Origin: Branchiostoma floridae
Lineage: Eukaryota; Chordata; Leptocardii; Amphioxiformes; Branchiostomatidae
NCBI RefSeq assembly: GCF_000003815.2
Contig: NC_049979.1
Location: 3,563,520 to 3,627,519, forward strand
DNA length: 64,000 nucleotides
Reading direction: 5' to 3'
The notes under the pieces were generated by a model. That model had not been told where the DNA came from. It searched no databases and saw only the letters and a program-made list of their open reading frames with translations. A program made the position numbers and the translations under genes. How positions within the stretch are numbered: the first letter of the stretch is position 1; each line of letters begins with the position of its first letter. Shown piece by piece: positions 12,521 to 39,504 of the stretch.

Positions 12521-12526
12521 TTTATT
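12521..12526 (-). terminator. Possible poly(A) signal of KAT7
   Basis: TTTATT on the plus strand (AATAAA on the minus strand) lies about 320 nt past the KAT7 stop codon. Confidence 0.45.
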
Positions 12527-12842
12527 CAAGTCTGACGTTTTGGAGACCATCTGTCGCCTTCTTACTGGAGGCCTTGAACCAAGTACATGTACTTGGTTGT
12601 GTACAAGTAATCTTGTTTTGGTTGTGTACGAATAATCCTGCTATCCAACACATAACTGTGTTGCATGCTGTGAGTACCCCGTGGTTGTGCACTGTTATAC
12701 CGTGCCCTGATCGGTACTGTACGCCCATAGTTAAGCACTGAAGTTATCTGTGCTGCAAGGTTTAAAACATAACAGACCCCCCCCCCCATCTCTTGGTAGT
12801 GACGGGAGGTGCTGCAAGGTTTAAAACATGATAGACCCCCCC

Positions 12843-26994
<14,152 letters not shown>

Positions 26995-27240
26995 GGCTGT
27001 GCCCCGAAATTTCCCAAATTTCGGTATTTTCTCGGCGTTTGCCGGCTGCGAGCGGTCAGTTCCGGTTTCTGATTTCTGGTCTCGTCACGAACACGCGAGA
27101 CTGCGGGGTCACGTGATCGTCTTGGCGGGAAACCCTGGCTGCACTTTGGCTCGCTATCGGCAGATGTCGCTTATTCATAGTCACGGAACAAACCGGTACT
27201 TCCGGCCTAGAGCAGAACACTATATATTATGTTGATCTAG
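26995..27240 (-). promoter_or_regulatory. Likely KAT7 promoter/5' UTR region
   Basis: The block upstream of the KAT7 start is relatively GC-rich with several CpG (27030-27200) and no clear TATA box, as expected for a housekeeping gene. The transcription start cannot be placed. Confidence 0.4.
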
Positions 27241-27374
27241 AAATCCGGACTCTAGCATCTGCTTCTGCAGAGTCTGATCTGATGGGCACAGCTGTTTTAT
27301 GAATCTATGTGTTAAGCAGCACATAGCGCCGACCTAACAAGAGTCCAAGGACATCAATGACCTGTTCCATAATA

Positions 27375-27548
27375 CAGTGGAAGCCGCTTAATTGTACACC
27401 CAATTTGCCAGCGAATTCCGTGCAACTATCCGGCGTGTGCGATAATGCGAAGTTACCCAGTTGGTCCGTACCACCACGGGATTTGGGGATTCCGTGCAAT
27501 TGACCGAAGTGTGCGTTTACCCGACGTGCAATTCACTGGCTTCCACTG
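27375..27548. mobile_element. 174-bp TA-flanked MITE (pogo/Tigger-like), copy A
   Basis: Inverted ends CAGTGGAAGCCGCTTAATTG and CAATTCACTGGCTTCCACTG, flanked by TA on both sides. It has the same length as copy B at 37594-37767. Confidence 0.85.
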
Positions 27549-27596
27549 TATGCTATTATTTTCCGTGGCCGCTCTGATTTGAAACCGGTGTGACAG

Positions 27597-27690
27597 CGAT
27601 CTCGCCCCCCTCCCAGCGATCTCGCCCCCCCCGGGGGGCGAGATCACTAGCGTTTTCGCCCCCCTTTAGCGTTTTCGCCCCCCCCCAACA
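27597..27690. repeat. C-rich array of GCGATCTCGCCCCCC units
   Basis: Short units agcg(a/t)(t/t)ttcgccccccc and cgatctcgcccccc around a palindrome ccccccggggggcgagatc. It is related to the G-rich array at 28579. Confidence 0.75.
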
Positions 27691-28578
27691 TTACTAGTAT
27701 TCCTCGGAGGGGTCTTAAGAGCAGCTGCTGGTTACTACATATTAGGTGCACTACCTGATACTATACTGCACCTGGGAGTAACATAGTTGGTGTGTTACCT
27801 GGTACCTATATGGTACCTTATTACCGTAAGATGTCATACCTTGTTCGGTGCAAACACTACATTGAAAGGACATTTCTTTTTGCAGCTGACATGGCAGAGG
27901 TGGCATAGAAAACAATGCTATTGTGAACGTATAAATCAACACCGTCTATGGCACGGAATACGTCAGCTATATGTTTTCAATTTGTCACAGTATTTTCTTT
28001 CTTGTGCAGAAAACATTTCCAAAGCACTAATAAAAACACAATTGAATAATAGTTTCTCATTATAAACACTATCTACGCACAAGTTCATATACCTGTTGCT
28101 AAATGCTACAAAAAACTGGTAAAGTACCAGTCTTAAGAAACACGGGTAAAACACCAGTTCCTAAATACTAGAAAAACAGTCATATTGGAGGTGAAGATAC
28201 CCCTTGGCCAGGTGCATACACCAAAATATGCATTATTCTAATGAATACCTTATTTGCATAATCAATAAAGACATGACATAGTTCTTTTGTGGTCAATTCA
28301 TAATAGAGGCTTCATATTGGAGATATATAGGTTGCTTGAGGACAGGTGAATACAATGAAATATATCTCATGTCGAGACTCAGGTACATGCAATAAAGGGA
28401 ATACAAGGGACCCAACCCTCCTTGTCTGAAACAAGTTCAACTATCTTATTGCCATGTACTTACGTGAATATTAATACTATGGATGGAGTTATGTATCAAA
28501 CTCGTGTACTTATGTCATTTTGAAACTGCATTGTGTGATTTATACCAATCAACTTCTAAAATATCATGTAAACCCGTT
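27691..28578. other. Spacer between the two G/C arrays, no gene seen
   Basis: AT-rich sequence without a recognisable exon or repeat boundary. Confidence 0.35.
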
Positions 28579-28752
28579 TTTGGGGGGGGGGGGGGCGAAA
28601 TCCCTAAAGGGGGGCGAGGTAGGGGGGCGAAATCACTAACCGGGGAGGGCGAAATCGCTAGTGATTTCCCCCCGGGGGGGGGGGGGGGGGGGGGCAAAAA
28701 CCCTAGGGATTTCCCCCCCGGGGGGGGGAAAAACCCGGGGGGGGAAAAACCC
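28579..28752. repeat. G-rich array of GGGGGGCGAAATCNCTA units
   Basis: Long poly-G runs alternate with cgaaatcnctaa and aaaaaccc. The plus strand could form G-quadruplexes. It shares the gggggcgaaa(t/a)cnct motif with 27597-27690. Confidence 0.75.
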
Positions 28753-29458
28753 TTTCCCACCGGGTCAGAAGGGACCGCTCGCTAGCCGGCCTCCAACCTG
28801 TACTGCGTGTCCCTCTGCATCTGAGGGACCGTTCGCTAATACTACTGCTAGGACTAAAAAAACAAATACACTTTTCTCTTTATTTACGTCGAAAATATGT
28901 GATTTCGGAAAAATTGCATTAGTTCTATAAACAGCTACTTTCAATGGTGGAAAAAGAAGAACGTGCATCATTTCGCACATACAATCAGACGACATACCAG
29001 ACTACATAGTTACGAAAGCAGAGTGATAGTGAGATACAGGTAGCTAGCTGCGTAATGCATTACAACTACAATACACCATCAGAAGCTATAATACTCCATC
29101 CTGGAGTAATAAAACATACAAACCGGACAAGACAGACCTTGCATCCTCCGAGACATTCCCTGAGCGCTGGCGGCGCATGCCCAAAATGGTACCAATGTGT
29201 CAATGTTCCTTTCCTCTTACACCCTCATTGGAATGTATTGACAAAAATGCTCCTGCAGCTCAAACATCAAATGGTAGGGGGCTTAAACTCGTCACGCCCC
29301 CCCCCCCCAAAATGTCAAGACTACATCATATCAGCGACAAGAAATAAATTACAACAACTACCATGATAAAATATTCTCAGAAATTAATCACATTTCCTCC
29401 TACTTTGCATAATTTATATTTCAGTGAGTGGATGTGCATACTTCTTTGTCCGAGATAC

Positions 29459-29650
29459 TTACATGCCAAATATCAGGACAATCCATTGTTCCTCTCTTGA
29501 GTTATCCTCCGCGGAACATTTCATCAACAATGCCCCTGCAATTCCAAAACTAGCCACTAAGAGGCCCAAACTAAATGTCAGTTCTTCCAGAGCATAAGAA
29601 CTATCTATCACATCAAAAATCATCGCAACCAATCCTAAGATACTTATCAT
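29459..29650 (-). CDS. Weak candidate exon of a small membrane protein
   Basis: A 63-codon open frame starts MISILGLVAMIFDVIDSSYA and has two hydrophobic stretches (about residues 1-16 and 29-48). It runs exactly into a perfect donor (gtaagtat) at its end. I found no partner exon downstream on this strand and do not recognise the protein. It could be a chance ORF or the first exon of a lineage-specific gene. Confidence 0.25.
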   Translation of the reverse strand: MISILGLVAMIFDVIDSSYALEELTFSLGLLVASFGIAGALLMKCSAEDNSREEQWIVLIFGM

Positions 29651-32283
29651 AAGGGGACGGGCCGTGAAAGACTTGTAGCATGATGATTGCTGATTTTAAG
29701 TTCGAATCAAGAGGCACTACCATCACCCAGATGGCGGGTGTTGAGAGGTACCGCCTATAGTTGAAACGCTACAGAATAGCTTTCTATTAAAAGTTATTCA
29801 AATTGTTGTCCAAATCAACAATTCACCTGGATGTGATGCTCTAATTGAGGGCCTTGTCCAGTATTTTATTGAGATTGAGATTGAGATCAAACAAAGTATT
29901 GAGAACACTTCGACACCCGTTGATTCCCTGACGAAAAAAAATTAAAAGTCTTTCTGTTCTGGAAAATGTACTAAGTGAACGGCTTCACAGTGTTTTAGAA
30001 TGCTATAAGCTATTAACAGTACACCGGTCAATACCACTTACTCCGTATATTGCCCATCATGACTTGCACTTACAGCGTACAAAGTCGAAGAGTTGTAGTT
30101 CTAAGGTGTGTCCTGTGTGTGCGTGCACTTTCACTGGTTTCTAGAGCGATGTGTTTTGAGGTTCGTGTATGTGGCATGATGAAATACAATGGGCTTGTTT
30201 GTTTTACGCCTTTATACGTCTGTATAAAAGACGCGTTGTACGTGATGGCAACCACGAGAGATGTACCTGGGCGGAGAGTTGCAGAGAAGTTGAAGATTGG
30301 TAAGAGAAATCGTCAACAGAGCTCTTTAGGTTAGCAACGTTGGCAAAACACCCCTTACAAACGGGTTATAACTTCCCCAAAAAGCTGCAACGGATGAGCG
30401 ACTAAAACATTTGACAGACCGCTCAACGAATTTCAAAATTGAGAACTATACATGTAATATTTTCTTTTTTTGTCATTCAAATTGCACACTGTGTATCAGT
30501 TTCCAATTATAAATCAAGCTTCACACAAATCCAATTTTCATCGCTTATGACGGTCTACATACAGTACGTGTACCTGTCTTTCGGGAAGCTTCTCCCTGGC
30601 CAAAAAGCAGCAATAAACTTATTAGTAAAAAGACAAAAAAACACAAGATTTAGGAAAGTATTGTTCATCTCGTGAGCGATCTGTCAGATCTCTCTCATGA
30701 TCAGCGATCGCATCTTCTAGTGTGTCGGGTAGTGTGTCGGGGGTCTGACACTAGTACAGCAGTAGAACAGCTTACTTTTCGAGTACTCGAAACAGTGTTG
30801 TTAGACCATCATCCTGGGCACATCACACAGCCCTCCGTCATTCAGTCTCGTGTCACGTCTTTTGATGGACTGTCATCAAAAATGGCAATAATTTGTATTT
30901 TTTTTGCGTCTTATACCACCTGAAAAGAGACTTGAAATAAATGACAACAAGAGGGCAATATGTAGCACTAGTTCACCTTTATCCGTTGGGTAACTATATC
31001 CGTTGCTTATAAAAGAAGGGTATTTGGGGTATTTTGGACAATAAAGTAAGGTGAATAATTGGCCAAGAGAGTGAGCTCACGGTAAGGCATTTTCCCTCAA
31101 GTTCCAAAAAATTGTACATAGTGGATGTGAATGCTATCCAAAGCCCCATTTACACGTGCATATATCCAAGTCCGTATGGACTGACATCATTTTGGTTTAG
31201 ATATATAATGGTGGAAGAAATGTTTTTTTTTTCTCTCTGTTAGATATCTGGGCTCCACAATGGTGGGTCAGAGTAAAAAAAATATCCGACTTCTCGCAAA
31301 TTTTACGTGGAATATGGGAAACACTGGAAATATAGATTTTCCTCATTAAGTATGCAAATTAAGTCAAAAATTGCATAATTTGCACTACATTATGTACAAC
31401 TCTGCATCACAAGACCATAGCATGTTCAGGTCAAAAGATGCAAAAATTGAAGTTCTGATGCAGTACCAAGGTCGCAAATAAGAGGGCCCAAAATCGACCT
31501 TGATCTTGACTTTTGTCTTCTAAACACCTACCCACATACCGTCGCAAAATATCTATAATACTTGGCATCTATTCTGTAACTCTAAGCAGAGGTTACGGTG
31601 GGGGCGGAGTGCAGTAGTGGTCACAACAAGAAATCGCAGTCACTACTATGACCCGACTTGTAAAAAATTTGCTTAGTAATTACTGCTGGCAATTTCTGAT
31701 ATTATTTACCTAATGTGTACTACATTTTTTGTTCCAGCAACCAAAACAATCCAGTATATTTCTTGGTCAACTATAACGCATTTCCGCTGCCACAACAAAT
31801 CAGTTTAAATGGACAAACCACAAACGTGTATTACCACAGAGGCCCCATATTCTGGAATCATATCTGGATTAAACTAAATGATCAAAAAAGGATTCTGCTC
31901 TGCACCATAAAGCAGCGTGTGATGGAAAGGTGTTTACACAGGCTACATCCCCTCTGTCGGAATCCTTGATCCAGAATCACCCCCATTCTCTCCCTCGGCC
32001 GTGGAGAAAATAATTCAAGGGATAGTAACCAGTAGATAACAATAAAATAGAAATAAGCAGTTTTCGAGTTGTTTTCCGGCTGTTTTCGAGTTCTGACTGG
32101 TTGTTTATGCTTGTTTTGGCATATTTTCGGCGGTTTCAAGATGTTTTCGATATTTTTAGAGTTGTTTTCGGTATTTTCTAGAGTTGTTTTCGGTATTTAG
32201 TGAGACCGTCTCCAAATAGGGTCCCTGTCTACAAACTGAAAGAACAGGAGTTAATTGACTCGTTTGCCGAACGTATCCTAAAA
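29651..32283. other. Intergenic stretch, no gene seen
   Basis: I see no supported exon. At 32060-32200 a short tandem repeat of gttgttttcggtattttctaga type (period about 20-30 bp) is present. Confidence 0.4.
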
Positions 32284-34593
32284 GACCATGTCAGGATCAC
32301 AGGTGTGTCAGGTGTCTCTCGTCTTCGTGAAACTGAAAGTGCCAGAGGCACGCCTCTATGGTTTTTACAGGGCTGGGCTGGCGTTACGTTTTACGGATGA
32401 CCGTCTTGTTAAAATACTTTATTTGTACAGGTGAAGGACGGCAACGCTAACCCACTTTATTAAACGTCAAGGTAACGGAAATGGGCTTTGATAATTCTGA
32501 ACAACTCCGGCCTCACAGGAAAGGATATTTGGTTTGTAGTTTGTATACTTCAGAGGCCGCCGCTTCGTGACTTTCCGCTGTTACTGAAAGCCCGGCTCGT
32601 GATTCTTGAACAACATGTGTGATTTGAACAAACATCATTTCCTGTTTTTTGTCTCGCTTGGCTTGGCTGAACAACTAACATGTCACTTTGTGATCTGACA
32701 AAATATGCAGTTTGCGGGGTCATTGTTATCAAAGCCAAATTCCATTACCTTATAAGGTTAGCGTGGGTTAACGTTGGCGTCCTACAACTGTATCAATTAG
32801 ACATGTATAAAAACTCTAACTGTTCTTTGTTCCTGTGGAACATGCAACAAGTCATTTGTGAAATATGCATTAATGCAAATCGTTTGTGAGCTTTACGCCA
32901 ACTCCTTCGTTTACCTCTAATTGGTACGACGCGTATGATAACACTCAACAGTATAATCAGTCAATTACTGGAAAAAAGAGATTTGTGTCTGTGTGTGTGT
33001 GCGCGGGGGGGGGGGGGAGACTGGTAGAATACTGTAATAGAATTGTGACGACCGTTATCACATGTAAAAGTAGTTATCATGGGTTTCGACTGAAAAACTT
33101 TTTTTTATGAAAAATTGATAAATAAGCTGAGATAAAATGTAAGAGGAGGTGAATGATTTTGTATTCAACTGTAGGCCGTTATCTCACACATACCAATTAG
33201 GTAAAATCAGAAACATACTAATGCCTAAAAAGTACAGTTTTTGAAAACGATATCCTAGCAGAAATTTTTACAGCGCCGATTGCAGGGTTTTTGTACACTT
33301 TCGCCGAACGGCGAGGATCTGAAAAAAATGGTACCAATAGTTCCGGGCTGTATTCTAAAGTTCAGGACACTGTAGAAAGCCGACGGAGATTGTTGTTCGG
33401 TTTCACGATACGCAAAATTGTAGGATAGATCTATCATTTATAAGCTACAATTAATTTCTACGGGTTCTGAAAACGACGTCTACACAGGAGTGTTACCTGC
33501 GCCGATTGAAGGCTTTTATGTTCCCCCGAACGGAGTCCATCTAGAAAATTGCCAGGTGTGTCTTGTTAGCTAAAGTAGGGATGCTGCAGAATGTTGGAAG
33601 TCTTAGATCACAACGTAGAAAAGGTTCTAGAATACCAATATAAGGTACAGAAGACTTGTGGAGCGTAGCCTGAACATTTTCGGGCTGGAAAATCGGTAGT
33701 TTATCGTGCTGTTTTCAAGGTCATGAACAATATAGAAGTCTATAACGACTTGTTGTTAGTATAAATGAACAATTCTGGTATATCATTATAAGCTGTGACT
33801 TCTACGCCGCCTTAACCGGAATATTGCAATGGACTGCGCCGAATGACTTTCCCCGAATGACGTCTATCTGGATTTTCGATAGATGAGCGTTGTTTTCAAA
33901 GGTAGGAACGCTGGACAAAAATCATATACATGATTCTAGTATGCCATTATTCACCTACGTGTGATTCTTTAAGTGTTGAAACGGCGGTCCTAACACAAAT
34001 ATTGACTGTCGAAGGGTAAGGTACACTTGAAAGGTACAAAAGTAGTTTTTCTATATGTGGTATCCATCGCACTAACGAAAATTTGGGGAACGATATTTGG
34101 AGCAAATGTCTGCAAGGATCGAACAATGGTGGCAGTGGTCATATTTTGCACAGTGATCCCAGTTAGCCCACAACCTCTCAAAATATTTTTTCTTCTCTTC
34201 AACACCAACTGTTGCCACGGCCTCCGGATAAGCAAGTTTTTGAGCCATTTTCTCTGATCTGAGCATGTAAAAAACATTGGCATATGTTGATTTTTTGACC
34301 CTGTTAGAAATAATTCTTACTTAGGGACAAGTACATAGCACCGAAACAGGACCCTCTTCTTTAATGACGTAATGGAAAAAATACTGGTGCCGCACAGCCA
34401 AACGGGTTTACTTGGCTCCACGCCTCCATTTTGCACTGTATGAATGAATTAATGAATGAGTCACATTTTACACGTCTGACATTGCTTAAGCTTTTGAATG
34501 TCGTTGGTGAATGCATTACCGGCACTCCAATATAAATTTACATGACAAAAAAATATTTTACTGGACCCAACCAGAGAAGGATACGTACTTTGG
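32284..34593. repeat. Low-copy 2.3-kb direct repeat, copy 1
   Basis: From gaccatgtcaggatcacagg to gatacgtact this segment matches 36119-38595 nearly throughout, with scattered substitutions and small indels. No long ORF, TIRs or LTRs are visible, so its origin is unknown: a segmental duplication or two copies of a non-autonomous element. Copy 1 preserves the empty TA site (33779-33780) of the MITE inserted in copy 2. Confidence 0.85.
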
Positions 34594-36118
34594 GCAAAAT
34601 GTAGGCCCTTAGAGAGTAGGGATTTCTCTGGTTCTGTAAGAGTATGACCACTAAGATTACTAACCCACCTCTCGTCTGTTCTAGTCTGACCTGTGGTTTT
34701 AGAACTGCCTGATTTTGTTTCGATTTTCTTTTTAAAAGCATTGATAGCAATTATCCCTCGAATACGCACCAAAATCTCCTCAACCACTTCTCAAGACACG
34801 CAGTGTGTGCAAACTACCGGATATGGCCATGTCCGGGAATTCAATGATTGGAGATATTCGGCACCGGACACACCGTGGCTAGAAATTCCTATATGACCCG
34901 GACATGTCAAGTGCCACTGTAGTTTATATTGAAATCCAAATTCTTTTTAGTTTGACTTTGCCTTACCTTTGTTTCTATTGGAATTCAAATTGTCTTCAGC
35001 CAGAATTCGTCTTACATGTTTCCTATTAGACAGCTTAAGTCTGACCGTTTCCAAAATTAAATCCAGTTGCTTGAAGCCTAAGTTACACATAGCCGAATTT
35101 AGCTCCCGAATACCCGCCGATCCTTAGCCGACTCAGGTCGGCTGGTGTTCGGGAGCAGTCGGACCAGTTTAGGCCACACCTATCTTTTAGCGCTGAACAT
35201 GTCCCGAACATGTCCTAACCATCTCCCGACCAATAAATGACTTACTCCCGGCTGTGTGCCGAATGCTAACTAACCATCCCGACCTCTAGCCGCAGACTGC
35301 CGAAATACTCCTGACTGATTCCTAACCGATTGCTGACCCTCTCACAACTTGAATTGGACATAATCAGCGACTTTAAAAAAGTGGCCATTTTCGTTTTTTA
35401 ATCAAAATGAGCCTTTCTTCTATCTTGTAAACATTACCAAAAGATCAAAGTTGGCTCACAGATAGCTCTAATAGGGCATTTTTGGTTCTTTTAGTTTTTG
35501 GCTGGATGTCGGTCGTGTGAAGTTCGGGGGTGATTCGCCTACGCCCTTGGAATTGAGTTAGCAGAGATTTGTCTACGGTTTTGGGGTGAATCGTTGATAG
35601 GTTGAAAACAAGCTGGGAGTAAGTCAGCGTGTTTATGACTTGGTTAAGCAGTTAAAACTGACTGCTGACTTACTCCCGAACACGGCCATGGCCGAACACT
35701 AGCCGACCGTGCTGAACACCAGCCGACCACCAACCAACCCATTCCAGACCTGCCATTTACAGCCGAATGTTTTGAACATTTCAAAACATTAATATTTTCG
35801 GATGGCGCAGCCGAACACCAGCCGACTCAGCCGAGCGCCAGCCGACTCAGCCGAATGCCAGCCGACTTAGCTCTCGAATCACCCCTAACCATAGTCGGGA
35901 GAGAGTCGGGAGCCAAATTCGGCTATGTGTAACCTAGGCATCAGTAACTGCTTTTTAGCATATACTAGTATATCCGTAACCTTCATCGACGCATATTATA
36001 CCATGCTTACAAAAACGTAGTACCGGCCTCCTGTCTTCTTGGAGGAAAAATGATCTCTCAAGGTTACATCTGGCCTGTCATAGTTAAGACTCGCTCTGAC
36101 ATGACAGACAAGTTTGAC
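34594..36118. other. Spacer between the two 2.3-kb repeat copies
   Basis: Contains the MITE at 35081-35933 and broken arms of the 21326-type element around it. No gene is seen. Confidence 0.5.
35081..35933. mobile_element. 850-bp inverted-repeat element with CTA target duplication (Harbinger-like?)
   Basis: Ends agttacacatagccgaattt and aaattcggctatgtgtaac form about 28-bp inverted repeats, flanked by CTA at 35078-35080 and 35934-35936. The interior is filled with short agccgaac/agccgact repeats. There is no transposase. It has split an older inverted-repeat element (gttgcttga to the left, agtaactgct to the right). Confidence 0.75.
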
Positions 36119-38595
36119 AAGACCATGTCAGGATCACAGGTGTGCCACGTGTCTCTCGTCTTCGTGAAACTGAAAGTGCCAGAGGCACACCTCCGTGGTT
36201 TTCACGGGGCTGGCCTGGCGTTACGATTTACGGAGGACGTGTTGTTAAAATGTTTTATTTGTAAAGCTAACGCTAACTCACTTTATTAACGTCAAGGTAA
36301 CGAAAATGGGCTTTGAGAATTCTGAACCACTCCGGCCCCACAGGAAAGGATATTTGGTTTGTATACTTCAAAGGCCGCCGGTTTGTGCCATTCCGCTGTT
36401 ACTGGAAGCCCGGCTCGTGATTCTTGAACAACATGTGTGATTTGAACAAACATCATTTCCTGTTTTTTGTCTCGCTTGGCTTGGCTGAACAACTAACGTG
36501 TCACTTTGTGATCTGACATTAGATGCAGTTTGCGGGGTCATATCAAGGCCAAATTCCATTACCTACAACTGTATCAATTAGACATGGATAAAAAGTCTAA
36601 CTGTTCTTTGTTCCTGTCGGACATGCAACACGTCATTTGTAAAATATGCATTCATGCAAATCGTTTGTGAGCTTTACGCCAATTTTTACTTCTTCTTTTA
36701 CCTCTAATTGGTACGACGTGTAGGACAACGCCCAACAGTATAATCAATCAATTACTGGAAAAAAGAGATTTGTGTCTGTGTGTGTGTGCGCGGGGAGGGG
36801 GAGACTGGTAGAATACTGTAATAGAATTGTGACGACCGTTATCACATATAAAAGTATTTCATGGGTTTCGACTGAAAAACTTTTTTAAATGAAAAATTGA
36901 TAAATAAGCTGAGATAAAATGTAAGAGGAGGTGAATGATTTTGTATTCAACTGTAGGCCGTTATCTTACAAATACCAATTAGGTAAAATCAGAAACATAC
37001 TAATGCCTAAAGTTTAGAGTTTTAAAAACAATATCCTAGCAGAAATTTTGACAGCGCCGACTGCAGGGTTCTTGCACGCTTTCGCCGAACGGAGAGGATC
37101 TGGAAAAATGGTACCAATAGTTCCGGGTTGTTCTAAAGTTCAGGACACTGTAGAAAGTCAACTGAGATTGTTGCTCGGTTTCACGATACGCAAAATTGTA
37201 GGATATCATTTATAAGCTACAATTAATTTCTACGGGTTCTGAAAACGACGTCTGCACAGGAGTGTTACCTGCGCCGATTGAAGGTTTTTATACACTTCCC
37301 CCGTACGGAGGTCATCTAGAAAATTGACAGGTGCGTCTTGTTAGCTAAAGTAGGGATGCTGCAGAATGTTGTAAGTCTTAGATCACAACGTAGAAAAGGT
37401 TCCTGAATACCAATATAAGATACAGAAGACTTGTGGAGCGTTGAAAAAAAAGGCCGTTTAAACAGAAATAGTGACTTTAATTAGCCTGAACATTATCGGG
37501 CTGGAAAATCGGTAGTTGTTTTTTAAGGTCATGAACACTATAGAAGTCTATAACGACTTGTTGTCAGTACTGTATAAATGAACAATTCTAGTACAGTAGA
37601 AGCCGCTTAATTGCACGGCCTATTTGCCAGTGAATTTCGTGCAATTATCAGGCTGGTGCAATTATGCGAAGTTATCCAGCTGGACCACACCAGTTTGGGA
37701 TTTTGGGAATCCGTGCAGTTAACAGAAGTGTGCGTTAATCCGTTGTGCAATTAACTGGCTTCTACTGTATATCATTATAACCTGTGACTTCTACGCCTTT
37801 TTAACTTACAAACAACGCCTTAACCGGAATATTGCAATGGACTGCGCCGAATGACTTTCCCCGAATGACGTCTATCTGGACTTTCGATAGATGAGCGTTG
37901 TTTTCAAAGGTAGGGACGCTGGACAAAAATCACATACATGATTCTCGTATGCCATTATTCACCTACGTGTGATTCGTAAAGTGTTTAAACGGCGGTCCTA
38001 ACACAAATATTGACTGTCGAAGGGTAAGGTACACTTGAAAGGTACAAAAGTAGTTTTTTCTATATGTTGTATCCATCGCATTAACGAAAATTTGGGGAAT
38101 GGTATTAGGAGCAAATGTCTGCAAGGATCAAACAATGGTGGCAGTGGTCATATTTTGCACAGTGATCAAACTTGGCCCACAACCTCTCAAAATATTTTTT
38201 TATTCTCTTCAACACCAACTCTTGCCACGGCCTCCGGCTAAGCAAGTTTTTGAGCCATCTTCTCTGATCTGAGCATGTTCAAAACATTGGCATATGCTTG
38301 ACCCTGTTAGAAATAATTCTTACTTAGGGACAAGTACATAGCACCGAAACAGGACCCTCTTCTTTAATGACGTAATGGAAAATACTGGTGCCGCACAGCC
38401 AAGAGGGTTTACTTGGCTCCACGCCTCCATTTTGCACTGTACGCGTGATGAATGGATGGATTAATGAGTCACATTTTACACATCTGACATTGCTTTTGAA
38501 TGTTGTTGGAGAATGCATCGTCGGCACTCCCATACAAATTTACATGACAAAGAAAGATTTTGCCGGACCCAACCAGAGATGGATACGTACTCGGG
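36119..38595. repeat. Low-copy 2.3-kb direct repeat, copy 2
   Basis: Partner of 32284-34593. It is longer because of the 174-bp MITE at 37594, an insertion of about 40 nt at 37440-37482 and smaller indels. Confidence 0.85.
37594..37767. mobile_element. 174-bp TA-flanked MITE (pogo/Tigger-like), copy B
   Basis: Inverted ends CAGTAGAAGCCGCTTAATTG and CAATTAACTGGCTTCTACTG, with TA at 37592-37593 and 37768-37769. The unoccupied allele-like site in repeat copy 1 reads ctggTAtatcatt, proving insertion with TA duplication. Confidence 0.9.
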
Positions 38596-38634
38596 CTACA
38601 GTTTGTCATTTTGAAAGGTATTCTTCTGACCCGC

Positions 38635-38775
38635 TATAAAAGGGGACGCTACCGGCCGTGTGCAGGCAGTTCTGGTAAGAGAGGACACCTGTTAGACCAG
38701 CGAGTCCATCTGATCGTCAGGTGAGAGAAATCAAGACAACAGCGGGAGGCAAGACATCTTCTCTGTAAGATAAGG
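38635..38775 (+). promoter_or_regulatory. TATA-type promoter with possible 5' noncoding exon
   Basis: TATAAAAG at 38635-38642 lies in a GC-rich setting. About 30 nt downstream is a plausible start, then caggtgagag (38719) and aaggtgagaa (38773), which fit splice donors. There is no coding exon nearby. The next plus-strand gene is the peptide precursor at 42332, whose first coding exon has an acceptor-like ctgcag just before its ATG. A link is possible but unproven. Confidence 0.35.
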
Positions 38776-39504
38776 TGAGAACATTTTATTCTCCTTAAAG
38801 ACATGCAATTCTGTGTCAGTTTATTGCAAGATTTTCATGAAATGATAGGGTCAGTTACGGGCGTGATATTGCTTTTCTCTTGTGCTGCCTTTGATTCGTC
38901 TCCAGAATTGTAAAAAAGCAGTTACCGGTCTATCTCACGGATTCTGATGCAGTACGATCACAGAACAAAATACCGATGATGATTCACAATTTGTCATTAT
39001 TATGCTATGTACATTTCTGCTAGATGTGCCTAAGGTTACTATGATTGCAGGTGTTTCAAAGCTAGTGAAATGGGTCGCTCTTTTGTTGAAATTTTGCCAC
39101 ACCCGGCGACCATGTATGTCTCGTGCGGGTCTACGACAATGTCAGTAGAATTAGAGGTCGCGTCAACATTTTTTTTTGGGGGGGGGGGACTAAATGTAAC
39201 CAAAAGAAACAGGGTTAGTGGACAAAAACATCCTCATCCCACACATCACATCTGTCATTTCATACAACAGGTATGCCGCATATCGTTCAGGTGATTTCTC
39301 GACCTACGACGAATGTGATCACGCCCTCATACCCATGCCCATAGCCAGGGAGGGGGGTCGGAAGTTCCCACACACACGCTCGAAGGTCCACTTTTCACGC
39401 TCAAAGGTCCGCTTTTTCATGTCCAAGATTCATTTTTCAAAGGCATGACTGATTGCGTTTTTCACTGATAGACATTTGGTCAGCAAATTTTGCCCCCAGA
39501 AAGT

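Noticed and set aside
28483-28785. Gly/Lys-rich open frame
   Set aside because: It arises from poly-G tracts in the G-rich array.
29640-29780. tRNA/SINE-like aagttcgaatcaag
   Set aside because: Only the T-loop-like motif is present, with no A box or stems.
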